Shown here: one piece after another, positions 8,154 to 17,727 of the stretch | How positions within the stretch are numbered: the stretch's first letter is position 1 | Layout: each line of letters starts with the position of its first letter | Source: CAVYGN01 sp964413265 | GTDB taxonomy: Bacteria; Spirochaetota; Brevinematia; Brevinematales; JAOACQ01 | Assembly: GCA_964413265.1 (NCBI GenBank) | Contig: CAYPRX010000004.1 | Location: 1-64,000 of the forward strand | Length of the DNA: 64,000 nucleotides | Direction: 5' to 3' | Notes under the pieces: model-generated | Seen by the model: the letters and a program-made list of their open reading frames with translations, nothing else | Told to the model about the DNA's origin: nothing | Database searches by the model: none | Position numbers and translations under genes: made by a program

Positions 8154-9419
8154 ATGAAAACTAGAGCGGTTCGCCTATACGGCAAGATGGATTTAAGGCT
8201 TGAGGAGTTCGAACTCCCGGCCATAAAAGAGGATGAGATCCTGGCTCACATTATTTCAGACAGCATCTGCATGTCAAGCTACAAAGCTTCGGTTCAGGGC
8301 CCGGAACATAAAAGGGTTCCGAAAGATATCAATAAAAATCCGATAATCATAGGGCATGAATTCTGCGGAGAGATCATCGAAGTCGGCGATAAATGGCGGA
8401 AACAGTTTAAACCCGGTGACAGGTTTTCAATCCAGCCGGCCATAAATTTAAAAGAAAATCCATACGCCGCGCCCGGATATACTTTTCCTTATATTGGGGG
8501 CAGCGCCACTTACATTGTTATTCCTGCATTTGTTATTGAAAATAACTGCCTCCTGAACTATTCAGGGAAGGCCTTCTTTTACGGTTCTTTAGCAGAACCG
8601 ATGTCCTGCATAGTCGGCGCCTTTCATGCGAACTACCATACGAAGCCTGGAAGTTATACCCATGATTTAGGAATTATTCGCGGTGGGAATTCGGCCATTC
8701 TTGCCGGAGTCGGACCGATGGGGATCGGAGCTATTGACTACGCCGTTCACTGTGATCGTAAACCAGGACTTCTTCTTGTAACGGATATCGATGAATCCAG
8801 GCTGAAAAGGGCCGCTTCAATCTACACGGTTGAAGACTCGAAAAAGAACGGCGTCGATTTAAAATACGTCAATACATCCGGACTTGACAGACCGGAGGAA
8901 ATTCTTATGGAGCTGACTGGCGGTGATGGATTTAACGATGTTTTCGTTTTTGCTCCTGTCAGGGCTGTTGTAGAATTGGGCGACCGCCTGCTGGCCAGGG
9001 ACGGTTGTCTGAATTTCTTCGCAGGACCCACCGATCCTTTTTTTTCTGCTGAATTCAACTTTTATAATGTCCATTACAATTCCAGTCATATTGTGGGTAC
9101 AAGTGGCGGCAATACTTTTGACATGATTGAGTCGCTGTCGATGATGGAACAAGGTTTGATCAATCCATCTTCCATGGTAACCCATATCGGGGGTCTTGAC
9201 AGTGTAATTTCAGCAACTTTAAATCTTCCAAGGATTCCTGGGGGGAAGAAGCTCATATACACTAATATAGAAATGGAACTGACTGCAATTGAAGATTTTC
9301 ATGAAAAGGGGAAAACCGACCCGTTTTTCGCGAGGCTTGCCGAAATCACTGGAAACAACAATGGACTCTGGAATTTTGAAGCTGAAGAGTACCTTCTTAA
9401 GAATGCGAAAAGCATTTAG
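8154..9419 (+). CDS. sorE: L-sorbose-1-phosphate reductase-like zinc-type alcohol dehydrogenase
   Basis: This is a 421-residue medium-chain dehydrogenase. The opening KTRAVRLYGKMDLRLEEFELP, then NPIIIGHEFCGEI, YTFPYIGG, GSLAEPMSCIVGAFHANYH and the Rossmann segment LAGVGPMGIGAIDYA match my memory of Klebsiella SorE, which reduces L-sorbose 1-phosphate to glucitol 6-phosphate. The ATG follows GGGAGATAG and the PHP stop by 2 bp. Paired with srlD it suggests use of L-sorbose or a related ketose or polyol, though no PTS or other transporter is in the window. Other polyol-phosphate substrates are possible. Confidence 0.75.
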   Translation: MKTRAVRLYGKMDLRLEEFELPAIKEDEILAHIISDSICMSSYKASVQGPEHKRVPKDINKNPIIIGHEFCGEIIEVGDKWRKQFKPGDRFSIQPAINLKENPYAAPGYTFPYIGGSATYIVIPAFVIENNCLLNYSGKAFFYGSLAEPMSCIVGAFHANYHTKPGSYTHDLGIIRGGNSAILAGVGPMGIGAIDYAVHCDRKPGLLLVTDIDESRLKRAASIYTVEDSKKNGVDLKYVNTSGLDRPEEILMELTGGDGFNDVFVFAPVRAVVELGDRLLARDGCLNFFAGPTDPFFSAEFNFYNVHYNSSHIVGTSGGNTFDMIESLSMMEQGLINPSSMVTHIGGLDSVISATLNLPRIPGGKKLIYTNIEMELTAIEDFHEKGKTDPFFARLAEITGNNNGLWNFEAEEYLLKNAKSI

Positions 9420-9438
9420 ATTTTTCGCTCATTGCTGG

Positions 9439-10197
9439 TTAAAAAACCGATACCGAATATTTTTCAGCAGCAATCAGAATGTTCTCACCGGGCGATTTGT
9501 CCGTGATGAGCAGATCAATATCTTTTAAATCTGCAAACGTATAAGGCATGCTCTTATCGATTTTACTTACATCCAGAAGTACTATGATCTTTCTGGCCTT
9601 TTTTATAACCATCTTTTTCAATTCGCATTCACTGTAATTACCTATGCTGAAGCCGCTTTTCAAGGAAAAACCTGACGCTGCGAGCAAGGCAATATCAAGG
9701 TTAACGCTTTTAATGAAAGCGATTGCATTCACACCGGATGTTGTCAGGTTTGTCCGGCTGAGCTGACCTCCAACCAGCGTTACAGTGGGGTTGTTCTTCT
9801 TTATTATTTCAAGACCGATATTAGGACCGCTTGTAACAATTGAAAAGGCTTCATCAGGAAGAGCTTTTGCAAGGCACATCATTGTGGTTCCGGAATCTAT
9901 GAATATAGAGCGGTCTTTCTCCAGGAAGGAGAGGGTTTTCTGGGCTATAATATTTTTTGCTTCGATGTGTTCAATCATTCGCTCGCTGAAAAGATCCTCT
10001 GAGACTGCACCAGTTCGTCCGCTCTTTTTTACCCCGCCCCGAAAACGTACTATCAGGCCCTTCTTTTCCAGGTATTCCAGATCTCTTCTCACAGTCATTG
10101 AAGATAGGCCGGGATAGAGTTTAAAAAGCTCGTTAAGCTGAGACTCGCCTTTTCCCTGAATAAACTGAAGTAATTCATCCCTTCTGTTATTAATCAT
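9439..10197 (-). CDS. DeoR-family transcriptional regulator
   Basis: This 252-residue protein has an N-terminal winged helix-turn-helix (SSMTVRRDLEYLEKKGLI, residues about 32-49) and a C-terminal DeoR sugar-phosphate sensor domain with DSGTTMMCLAKAL. Family members typically repress sugar catabolic genes and are relieved by a phosphorylated intermediate. It converges on sorE with 19 bp between stops. A GGGAGC site precedes the ATG. It is the only regulator in the locus, so it probably controls the divergent heptamer array at 5.85-6.04 kb. The family call is firm; the target is inference. Confidence 0.88.
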   Translation of the reverse strand: MINNRRDELLQFIQGKGESQLNELFKLYPGLSSMTVRRDLEYLEKKGLIVRFRGGVKKSGRTGAVSEDLFSERMIEHIEAKNIIAQKTLSFLEKDRSIFIDSGTTMMCLAKALPDEAFSIVTSGPNIGLEIIKKNNPTVTLVGGQLSRTNLTTSGVNAIAFIKSVNLDIALLAASGFSLKSGFSIGNYSECELKKMVIKKARKIIVLLDVSKIDKSMPYTFADLKDIDLLITDKSPGENILIAAEKYSVSVF

Positions 10198-10254
10198 TCG
10201 CTGCTCCCTGACTGTTTGTGAAATATTTGTGAATACATGATTTTATTACAGAAG

Positions 10255-10268
10255 AACAATTCATTGTT
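10255..10268. promoter_or_regulatory. Palindrome upstream of the DeoR gene
   Basis: The 14-bp perfect palindrome AACAATTCATTGTT lies 58-71 bp upstream of the deoR-type start. AAGAACAAT recurs about 50 bp further out. It could be an autoregulatory site, but it differs from the ATGTTAT heptamers of the divergent promoter. Confidence 0.3.
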
Positions 10269-10409
10269 ATTATTTTTAACTCTTTATTATTTAAAGAATT
10301 AAAGAACAATCTCCCATATAAAACTTTAGTATTTTACACAGATTTTCAAAATATTGCAATAAATAATAGATAAAATTTTTGTGAAATTGCTTCCTTTGGA
10401 TAGCTGAGG

Positions 10410-10634
10410 TCAAAATTCGAGATATGCCATGTTCTTTCCGAATTCTTCGTACCTCGACCATGGAATTCCATTATTCGTGAAAACAGCCTTGAGGACTTCC
10501 TGCCAGTTATCCCATGTGGCGTGGTGAATATCGAGTCTTTCCTCCCCCTCAGCGTCCCTTTTAAAACCTATCCTGACAATTATATCGAGCGTTCCCCGTA
10601 CCCTGTTAATATTTCCCAGCTTTATGCAATTCAT
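10410..10634 (-). CDS. Small hypothetical protein (74 aa)
   Basis: This short frame starts 3 bp after the stop of the larger exported-protein gene at 10,638 and reads the same way, so it is probably translated with it. The product is hydrophilic with no signal peptide (INRVRGTLDIIVRIGF at the N-terminus, then ATWDNWQEVLKAVF). Its base composition looks coding, but no family is recognised. It could be the displaced end of a longer protein, though I see no frame joining it to its neighbour. Confidence 0.45.
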   Translation of the reverse strand: MNCIKLGNINRVRGTLDIIVRIGFKRDAEGEERLDIHHATWDNWQEVLKAVFTNNGIPWSRYEEFGKNMAYLEF

Positions 10635-10637
10635 GCT

Positions 10638-11750
10638 TCATTTTCCTGTTTTTATTACCAGCATGAGGTTTCGGGCATGGTCCTTTCTCCGGTAGCCGTA
10701 GTCAAAATCCAGGGGAATTCTCGGACTGTTGTCATAGGCGGCTTTGAGGTCTTTCTGCATGTACCGTGGAAATAAACGATGGGGCTCATGGTAGCTGCCG
10801 AACAGGATTATCTTCCAGCTGCTGTCGAAATATTTATAGGGAATGGAGGTGTCGTCCTGGACGAGCACTTCCATATTGCTCAAGCATATATTCCTTATTA
10901 TAGAAAAGTAAGCCATATGAGGGAGGTATGAGGAGGCTTTCATAATGCCTGATGTTTTTCCAAGCCCTGTAAGATATCTTCTCCATGCCGTTTCTTTAGA
11001 TAGTGAAGGATTCGAAAGGTCAAGATGCAGGAAGATAAGAAGCTTTTTCACACCGTCAGAGTCAATAAATTCTATTGCGCCGCTCTGGCAGTAATCGCCG
11101 ACTGTTATCTTAGATAGAAGCATTTTACCGTCACTGTCGACATCAGCCTTGTAAATAGCAACAGGCGTAAGGCCGAGCCATCCCATTTGAGCCAGGATAT
11201 GGGGAAATATTCCCCTTACAGGAGACTTCTCCAGATCAACGGCCATGTCATGCGTGGTATAAAAATTCCAGTGGATAAGGTAATTATAACCGGCTATCAT
11301 TTTTAAAAGGCTCCTGTCCAGATCCTTCTTAGTCATGTTCAAAAGGTCGGGTATTCCGCCCGCAGTCTCAAGACCTATAAGAATATAAGTTTTCGCATTT
11401 GGAAAAAAATCATGAGCGTTTATGAAATCAGCGCCGGCAAAGGGATAAAAGCAGATGCTGTGATTTTCATCCTTCAGCCATTTCTCCCTCCATGCGTGTA
11501 TTGGAAGGACTGTTTTCTCCTTATAATAATTCCAGTAATCATTCATCTCCTTCTTGAAAGTCTTATATTCATCATTCTCCGTCAGTGCCTTTAGCTGGCT
11601 GTCATCCGGCAGGTCCCCACCTGAAAAATACTTTGCCGCTTCCAGCGGCGTATAGTTCAAAATCTCTTTTTCATTATCCGCGAAGGTAGCGAAAAAAACA
11701 CACATTAACAAAGAAAAACCGATCAGTATTATTTTAATTCTTTTATCCAA
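10638..11750 (-). CDS. Exported protein of unknown function
   Basis: This 370-residue protein begins with a clear signal peptide (MDKRIKIILIGFSLLMCVFF, cleaved near ATFA-DN), so it is exported. The mature part is soluble, without further membrane segments, and contains the distinctive stretch CFYPFAGADFINAHDFFPNA around residues 100-120, an HxxH-free fold rich in aromatic residues. I have seen similar hypothetical exported proteins in diderm bacteria but cannot name a family or activity. It is followed immediately by the 74-residue frame. A predicted outer-membrane protein gene lies upstream on the same strand, 68 bp away. Confidence 0.7.
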   Translation of the reverse strand: MDKRIKIILIGFSLLMCVFFATFADNEKEILNYTPLEAAKYFSGGDLPDDSQLKALTENDEYKTFKKEMNDYWNYYKEKTVLPIHAWREKWLKDENHSICFYPFAGADFINAHDFFPNAKTYILIGLETAGGIPDLLNMTKKDLDRSLLKMIAGYNYLIHWNFYTTHDMAVDLEKSPVRGIFPHILAQMGWLGLTPVAIYKADVDSDGKMLLSKITVGDYCQSGAIEFIDSDGVKKLLIFLHLDLSNPSLSKETAWRRYLTGLGKTSGIMKASSYLPHMAYFSIIRNICLSNMEVLVQDDTSIPYKYFDSSWKIILFGSYHEPHRLFPRYMQKDLKAAYDNSPRIPLDFDYGYRRKDHARNLMLVIKTGK

Positions 11751-11818
11751 GACATCCCTCCGGTTTTTAACGATATTTTAAAGGTAATATGAAAAAATAT
11801 CCACTGGGGGGAAAAGCA

Positions 11819-13102
11819 TCAGAAACGGTAGGCTGCTCCGATTGAAATAACCAGGTCCCATATATAAACCGTGAGATTCATGTCACTTATATAATCGGAA
11901 AGGCTCACACCATAGTAATTCCTGAAATTTTGCGTGTCGTAATATGGTACAGGAGTAAGGTCGTACATATACACAATTGATGGTGTTAAATACCAGTCTT
12001 CAGACAACCTGATATCTGCGCCAATACCTCCCTTCAGCCACCATGAGTCCCTCCTGTTATAGTCGTTGGCAATCGCATTTAATCCGTTTGTTTCACTGTA
12101 CAGAATGTAATGATATTCAACGCCTGCTCCCGGCCAGATGCTGAAACCTTCTGCGATTTCTATGGGATATTTCAGTAAAATACCGGACGTAAATGTCATA
12201 GATTGAACATTATTCGTTGTGACTCTCGTCAGGTTAGTATTAAAAGGAGGAGAATTTAACGCAAAATTAACAGTTTCATTGATTATATCCGGCGCCCCAA
12301 GGGAAAAGCCTATCCCTGTGTCTATCCTCACGTATTTAAGATCAATAAAAACTGTGGCAGAGGAATAAAGCTCCGCCTCTGTGTAATCTGAACCGCTGAT
12401 TTCACCCGATTCTGAATTCGGAATTGAGGTAGCTTTGAATAAAGAGAGATCTGAGGTATTATCAAATGAACTGCCAGACCAAACAGGAATGGCGCTTAAT
12501 TGAAAACCTATCATTACCGGAAAACCCTGTTTTTTAAAGGAATGAGGCATGGGTACCGGCATTGATTTTTTTGCAGCTTCAGCCGCCTCGGCAACTTCAG
12601 ACGCCTCAAGTTCCCTTATTGTTTTTAATGCTTTGATGATCTCGTCAATTGTTACGTCCATACTTGCAAATAAACCAATATCAGCCGGGGACTGGTAGGA
12701 ATATGAAGTCTTTATACCGGATGGAAATTCCTCAATATAAATATTCACTGCCACAATGGGTCTATACTTATCACCGGTAAATTTGTAATCTCCGAAAATC
12801 AACACAGAGGCCTTCTCCTGTATGGCCAGTCCTGCAGCATCTTTTCCGGCCGCCGATAATTTTATAAGGTACTCTTCGTCAGGGACATCAAAGCCCTTTT
12901 CATTAACAACGACATTATAAATATCCCTGAAAATTATTTCCCTGAATATGTAGCTCGAAGGATATGCATTTGTATCGGACAGGTCTTCCGGTTCCAGTAC
13001 AATGATCTTAGGCAGCTCTGCAGACAGGGGGAAAGACATTCCCGCAATGAACAAAAATAAGATGACGGGAAAAATGACAGCCCTTTTTTTTATCAATACC
13101 AT
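11819..13102 (-). CDS. Outer-membrane beta-barrel protein with an N-terminal periplasmic domain
   Basis: This is a 427-residue protein with a signal peptide (hydrophobic to about residue 26, ending in PLSAE). Residues about 30-170 form a mixed alpha/beta domain (KIIVLEPEDLSDTNAY, ASVLIFGDYKF) reminiscent of the TolB/CsgG-like domain of other spirochaete surface proteins. An alanine-glutamate linker follows, then alternating strands ending in an aromatic residue (AAYRF), the usual terminal signal for barrel insertion. Function is unknown. No substrate or partner is evident from the neighbours. Confidence 0.65.
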   Translation of the reverse strand: MVLIKKRAVIFPVILFLFIAGMSFPLSAELPKIIVLEPEDLSDTNAYPSSYIFREIIFRDIYNVVVNEKGFDVPDEEYLIKLSAAGKDAAGLAIQEKASVLIFGDYKFTGDKYRPIVAVNIYIEEFPSGIKTSYSYQSPADIGLFASMDVTIDEIIKALKTIRELEASEVAEAAEAAKKSMPVPMPHSFKKQGFPVMIGFQLSAIPVWSGSSFDNTSDLSLFKATSIPNSESGEISGSDYTEAELYSSATVFIDLKYVRIDTGIGFSLGAPDIINETVNFALNSPPFNTNLTRVTTNNVQSMTFTSGILLKYPIEIAEGFSIWPGAGVEYHYILYSETNGLNAIANDYNRRDSWWLKGGIGADIRLSEDWYLTPSIVYMYDLTPVPYYDTQNFRNYYGVSLSDYISDMNLTVYIWDLVISIGAAYRF

Positions 13103-13205
13103 ATAGATTTCATGCCCTGATCAATATTATCAATATAAATTATATCGTCAATTAATGTAATAAAACCTGAAAATTTCCGTCATTATTTCATGATTCCGAG
13201 ATAGT

Positions 13206-13234
13206 TTGCCTTTTCCGCGAAAATATGTTATATT
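13206..13234 (+). promoter_or_regulatory. Promoter of the efflux operon
   Basis: TTGCCT (13206-13211) and TATATT (13229-13234) are separated by 17 bp. This precedes the TolC-type gene with a leader of about 55 bases. Confidence 0.55.
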
Positions 13235-13295
13235 TTATAATTATTACACAATGGAATAAAAAGGGAACACACCTTTTTCATTAAGGAGTATGTTG

Positions 13296-14657
13296 ATGAA
13301 GAAATTTTTAGTTGTATTATCCCTGCTATTACTCTCCGGGGTTATCTTTTCTGAGATAAGGACTGTCACTCTTTCCAACGCTATTGAACTCGCTCTCAGG
13401 AACAATCTTAACATAGCGAAAACCGAGAAGGAGATAAGCATAGCGGAGGCGCAGTACGGTGAGTCTCTTGCAGATTTTGCAATGCCCTCGATTAGTGGAA
13501 ATGCCAGCTACACCCAGCTCGACCCTCTGACTGTGGAGGAAGGCACTATTAATTTCCCTCTTCCGCCACAATTTCAAGGCCTGTTTCCGGTAATAACCAA
13601 TGCTTATCCAGATAATTACCATGTCGGGTTATCGGTAACAAAAACACTTTTTTCGGGTTTTCGCTTATGGAATTCACTTTCCATAAGACAGGAGTATCTG
13701 GATCTTGCAATAGCCAAACTCAAAGATATGAAAAGCGAAGTAATTGCCAGCGTTACGACATCTTTTTACAACCTGTTCCTGATAAAAGAAAACATCAGAA
13801 GCCAGGTGGATTATAACCAGTCCCTGAAAGACCATGTTATTTTTACAAGCAACAATTATGTTTCAGGGAACGCCACGGAGTTCGATTTTATTACTGCAAA
13901 CCTCAGATATAAGCTTAGCATCCCAATTCTGACTGACCTTTCGAACAACCTCGTTAATGAAAAGCTTTCTTTCTGCCAGCAGATAGGAGTAAACGATCCT
14001 GATTCGGTCGAAGTCATCGGAGATCTCCTCGATACAACCAATATCACTCTCAGTGTAACTAATAAAGATGAAATTCTCACACTGGCTCTTTCAAATGATA
14101 TCAATCTTATGACTATAGATACTTCCATAAAAGTGGCAAGACTTACACTGGGAATAGCGCAGGGGGAAATGTATCCTACTGTCGGAGCATTTTTTAATCT
14201 GGGCTACGATTTCAATAAGACTAATGATTTCTCTACCGTCAGCAGGACATGGAACACTACATGGAATGCCGGCGTTCAGGTTTCGATGTCTTTTGACAGT
14301 CTTATTCCTTACGCTTCAAAGACCTGGAACAGCGCCGAGGAAGCTGAGAAGAATTTAGAATCTCTTGTGGTACAGAGAAATATGACTACAAATTCTGTAA
14401 CTCTCCAGGTCCAATCCCTTATGCTTCAGCTCGAGGAAGGCAGGGAAAATATAAGCGTCTCCCAGGATGATGTCAATTTGGCAAAACTGGGATACCGTCT
14501 TGCAGACGCCAGATATAAGGCAGGAAATTCCACCGAGCTCGAGGTAATCGATGCGGAGAATTCTGAGGTGGAGGCAGAAGCAAGGTTTTCCAAGTCAATT
14601 TTCGATTATTACAGCGCTACTGTGAAGCTTAACCGCCTTATCGGAATGCTTGATTAA
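13296..14657 (+). CDS. TolC-family outer-membrane efflux protein
   Basis: I choose the ATG at 13296, 7 bases after AAGGAG; an ATG at 13290 is too close to the site. The 453-residue product has a signal peptide (MKKFLVVLSLLLLSGVIFS) and two OEP repeats: ALRNNLNIAKTEKEI and long coiled helices in each half, with LADARYKAGNSTELEVIDAE near the end, a hallmark of TolC proteins. It would form the trimeric outer-membrane channel for the EmrAB-type pump encoded downstream. It is first in a five-gene operon. Confidence 0.88.
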   Translation: MKKFLVVLSLLLLSGVIFSEIRTVTLSNAIELALRNNLNIAKTEKEISIAEAQYGESLADFAMPSISGNASYTQLDPLTVEEGTINFPLPPQFQGLFPVITNAYPDNYHVGLSVTKTLFSGFRLWNSLSIRQEYLDLAIAKLKDMKSEVIASVTTSFYNLFLIKENIRSQVDYNQSLKDHVIFTSNNYVSGNATEFDFITANLRYKLSIPILTDLSNNLVNEKLSFCQQIGVNDPDSVEVIGDLLDTTNITLSVTNKDEILTLALSNDINLMTIDTSIKVARLTLGIAQGEMYPTVGAFFNLGYDFNKTNDFSTVSRTWNTTWNAGVQVSMSFDSLIPYASKTWNSAEEAEKNLESLVVQRNMTTNSVTLQVQSLMLQLEEGRENISVSQDDVNLAKLGYRLADARYKAGNSTELEVIDAENSEVEAEARFSKSIFDYYSATVKLNRLIGMLD

Positions 14658-14678
14658 ATAACAAACGAAGGGGAACCT

Positions 14679-15149
14679 ATGAAAGAGTCCGTAATTGACC
14701 AGATGATCGATTCATTCTCGACATTGATACCGATATGTATTAAGGCAATAAAGCAGATACAGTCAGAGATCCTGCAGGGTCATGATATATCCCCCGTTCA
14801 TATGCAGATAATGTTCATATTGAATCACGAGGGGCCTCTCAATATGTCGACCCTCGGTAAAAAGCTGATGGCGCCCAAACCCAACGTGACGGTTTTTATC
14901 GATAAATTGATAGAACTTGGTTATGTCGAGAGGCTATACGATGTCTCCGACCGGCGGATTATTTCCGTGAAGCTCACTGATAATGGACGGAACAGGATAG
15001 CGGAACACATGAAAGACTTGAAAAATTATTTCAAGGATATTGTAAAACGGTACAGTGAAAAGGACCTGGAAATGCTTAAACATTCCCTTGACGACATCAA
15101 TTTTTTTGTTGAAAAATATAAAAACAAAAAGGAGAATAATAATGGCTGA
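14679..15149 (+). CDS. MarR-family transcriptional regulator
   Basis: This 156-residue winged-helix protein has the MarR pattern: ISPVHMQIMFILNHEGPLNM, recognition helix in PKPNVTVFIDKLIELGYVER, wing with DVSDRRIISVKLT, and a C-terminal dimerisation helix. It lies between the TolC gene (21 bp before) and the emrA-like gene (8 bp overlap), so it very likely represses this operon and responds to a pump substrate. A GGGGAA site precedes the ATG. The ligand is unknown. Confidence 0.88.
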   Translation: MKESVIDQMIDSFSTLIPICIKAIKQIQSEILQGHDISPVHMQIMFILNHEGPLNMSTLGKKLMAPKPNVTVFIDKLIELGYVERLYDVSDRRIISVKLTDNGRNRIAEHMKDLKNYFKDIVKRYSEKDLEMLKHSLDDINFFVEKYKNKKENNNG

Positions 15150-16077
15150 TAAAGTTTCAAAACCAAAAGGAAAAAACGGTAACAATAGATACCTTATACT
15201 TCTGGTCATATTTGTAGCGGTAGTTTGCGCGGGCTGGTTCTGGTACATGTTTGCATACGGATCACTGACAATTGATGATGCTTATATAGACAGGGACAAG
15301 GGTTCCATAAGCCCCAAAATGCTCGGTAAAATAGCCAGGATTTATGTCCAGGAGGGGGACAGGGTAACAAATGGCCAGATTCTGGTAATTCTTGATAAGA
15401 CGACATTAATTGCACAGGAAAGCCAGTCAGAAGCAGCTTATAATGTTTCACTGGGAAATATTGAATCTGCCAGGGTCAATCTCGAGAGGGCTCAGGATGA
15501 TTACAACCGTGCCGATATGCAGTTCAAAAGTTCAGTAATAACTGTAGAGCAGTATTCACATGCTAAAAAGGCTCTTGAGGCCGCAAAAGCCGCATACGGC
15601 GTTGCCGTCAGCCAGTCTGCTATGGCTTCGGCACAGCTCAGCCTGACAAAGGTCAATCTTAATGACTCTACGCTGGTATCGCCCTTTAACGGGATAGTGG
15701 CAAAAAAATGGCTTATGGAAGGGGATGTCGCACAGGCCGGCGAGGCTATTCTGACTGTAAATGATACGGACGATATCTGGGTTACAGCTAATATTGAAGA
15801 GGTCAATCTTTCGAGCTTCAGGGTTGGCAAGGAAGTCTCTATTCATGTCGACGCTTACCCTGGCATCGCATTCAGGGGAAAGGTAAGAGAAATAGGCACC
15901 GATACCGGTTCCCAGTTCTCGCTGATCCCACCGAATAATGCGTCTGGAAATTTTACTAAAGTGACCCAGAGAATCCCTGTAAAAATTTCAATTGAGACAG
16001 TCAATGCCTCGGAACGCTCTTCCGTTACACTGCTGCCCGGCATGTCAGTTGAAGTGGTCATAAAGAAAAGAGGTTAA
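15142..16077 (+). CDS. emrA: EmrA/HlyD-family membrane fusion protein
   Basis: The start is the ATG at 15142, ten bases after GGAG, overlapping the MarR stop by 8 bp. The 311-residue product has one N-terminal membrane helix (YLILLVIFVAVVCAGWFWYM), a biotinyl-lipoyl-like domain (SPKMLGKIARIYVQEGDRV), a coiled-coil hairpin, and a beta-barrel domain with SPFNGIVAKKWLMEGD. It connects the EmrB-type transporter to TolC across the periplasm. It is slightly shorter than E. coli EmrA, with a shorter hairpin. Confidence 0.88.
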   Translation: MADKVSKPKGKNGNNRYLILLVIFVAVVCAGWFWYMFAYGSLTIDDAYIDRDKGSISPKMLGKIARIYVQEGDRVTNGQILVILDKTTLIAQESQSEAAYNVSLGNIESARVNLERAQDDYNRADMQFKSSVITVEQYSHAKKALEAAKAAYGVAVSQSAMASAQLSLTKVNLNDSTLVSPFNGIVAKKWLMEGDVAQAGEAILTVNDTDDIWVTANIEEVNLSSFRVGKEVSIHVDAYPGIAFRGKVREIGTDTGSQFSLIPPNNASGNFTKVTQRIPVKISIETVNASERSSVTLLPGMSVEVVIKKRG

Positions 16078-16086
16078 AGCAAATAT

Positions 16087-17703
16087 ATGCCTGAAAACAG
16101 ACAATTTAAACGCGAGGGAAGATTCCGGTTTCGCGCCAATCATGAGCATAATTCTTACCAGTGGCTGGTCCTGGCTAACATTATGGTTGGAACATTTATG
16201 GCAGTGCTTGATTCAACGATCGTCAATGTCGGGCTTACAAAAATAATGAATAACTTCGGCACAAGCATCGATAAAATCGAATGGATCATGACTGCTTACA
16301 TGCTTATTATGGCTGTGATGCTTCCAGCTTCCGGGTGGATAGCAGACCACTTCGGTTATAAGAGGACCTATTTTACCTCCCTTTTATTTTTCACTCTGGG
16401 TTCATTCCTCTGCGGAATGGCCTGGAACGAAACTGTCCTGATAATCTGCCGCATCATACAGGGCTTTGGTGCGGGAATGCTTATGCCAGTAGGAATGGCG
16501 ATCATTATCAGAACCTTTCCGCCCGAAAAACGGGGTATGGCGATAGGTTTCTGGGGGATTGCTTCAGCCGCATCTGTATCATTCGGTCCTGTGATAGGGG
16601 GATATCTTATAGACAATTACAGCTGGCATGCGATATTTCTAGTCAATATCCCTGTGGGAATATTGGGTCTTGCTGCCACAGTTATAATCCAGAAGGAATA
16701 CAAAACCGAAAACATACGTTCATTTGATTTCGGCGGGGCCATATCAATGATGATTTTCCTGACCTTTCTCCTGCTTGCTCTCGCCTGCGGCAATTCATCC
16801 TGGAATACCGGCGGATGGCATTCCAATTTTATCATCACATGCTTCGTATTGTCAGCTATAGGTTTCGCCTTCTTTCTCTACATCGATCTTCGAATAGAGC
16901 ATCCACTTATTGATTTGAGGATTTTAAAGGAATTTAACTTTGGAATGTCCAATCTGGTGTTCTTCATATTCGGATTCGGAATGTTCGGAAGTACCTTTCT
17001 TCTCCCTCTATTCCTGCAGAATTCGCTGGGATACACGGCTTTGCAGGCAGGAATGGTTTTTCTTCCGATCGGAATAATACAGGCAATGATGTCTCCAGTT
17101 TCAGGGTTCCTTTCGGACAAAATCAATCCCAAAATTCTTGCATTTATAGGAATATCTCTCCTTGGTACCGGACTTTTAATGCAGAATTACCTTTCCCTCG
17201 ATTCCAGCAATTTTCAGATAATACTGCCGCTATTAATAAGAGGAATGGGCATGGGAATGATAATAGCCCCCATGAGCACCCTTGCTTTAACTAAAATAAC
17301 TCCGGCGAATTTCGCCCAGGCATCGGGCCTGTTCAATGTTATACGCCAGCTCGGGGGCAGTTTCGGGGTAGCTGTTATGGGGACGATTCTTTCACACCAG
17401 GTTGTGATTCATACCGCTAATTACAGCCAGGCAATAAACAGGTATTCTCCGGCGTTTCAGCAATCAGTTCTTACGGTAAGGACATTGATTGAACAATTTT
17501 CGGGGAGGAACTTGGGGGATGCGCTCACTATTTCGCAGCTGTCCATATTCCAGAGTGCCGCAAACCAGGCTTTTGTCCAGTCCGTATGCGACGATTTTAT
17601 GATTGCCGGGCTTGCAGCTTTTTTCTGTCTCATACCCTTATTACTGCTCAGGTACCGGAAGAAGGATAAAGTCAGAGATGAATCTCTGAACGCCATGGAA
17701 TAG
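16087..17703 (+). CDS. emrB: DHA2-family MFS drug/H+ antiporter (EmrB-like)
   Basis: This 538-residue protein has about 14 predicted membrane helices. Motif C-like MLMPVGMAIIIRTF and the DHA2 signature LDSTIVNVGL near residue 40 identify an EmrB/QacA-type multidrug antiporter. DHFGYKRTY is the motif A loop between helices 2 and 3. It follows emrA by 9 bp and completes a TolC-EmrA-EmrB tripartite pump. Substrates are probably hydrophobic drugs or fatty-acid-like compounds; the sequence does not say. Confidence 0.9.
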   Translation: MPENRQFKREGRFRFRANHEHNSYQWLVLANIMVGTFMAVLDSTIVNVGLTKIMNNFGTSIDKIEWIMTAYMLIMAVMLPASGWIADHFGYKRTYFTSLLFFTLGSFLCGMAWNETVLIICRIIQGFGAGMLMPVGMAIIIRTFPPEKRGMAIGFWGIASAASVSFGPVIGGYLIDNYSWHAIFLVNIPVGILGLAATVIIQKEYKTENIRSFDFGGAISMMIFLTFLLLALACGNSSWNTGGWHSNFIITCFVLSAIGFAFFLYIDLRIEHPLIDLRILKEFNFGMSNLVFFIFGFGMFGSTFLLPLFLQNSLGYTALQAGMVFLPIGIIQAMMSPVSGFLSDKINPKILAFIGISLLGTGLLMQNYLSLDSSNFQIILPLLIRGMGMGMIIAPMSTLALTKITPANFAQASGLFNVIRQLGGSFGVAVMGTILSHQVVIHTANYSQAINRYSPAFQQSVLTVRTLIEQFSGRNLGDALTISQLSIFQSAANQAFVQSVCDDFMIAGLAAFFCLIPLLLLRYRKKDKVRDESLNAME

Positions 17704-17727
17704 ATTAAAATCGGAGGTGATTTGATT

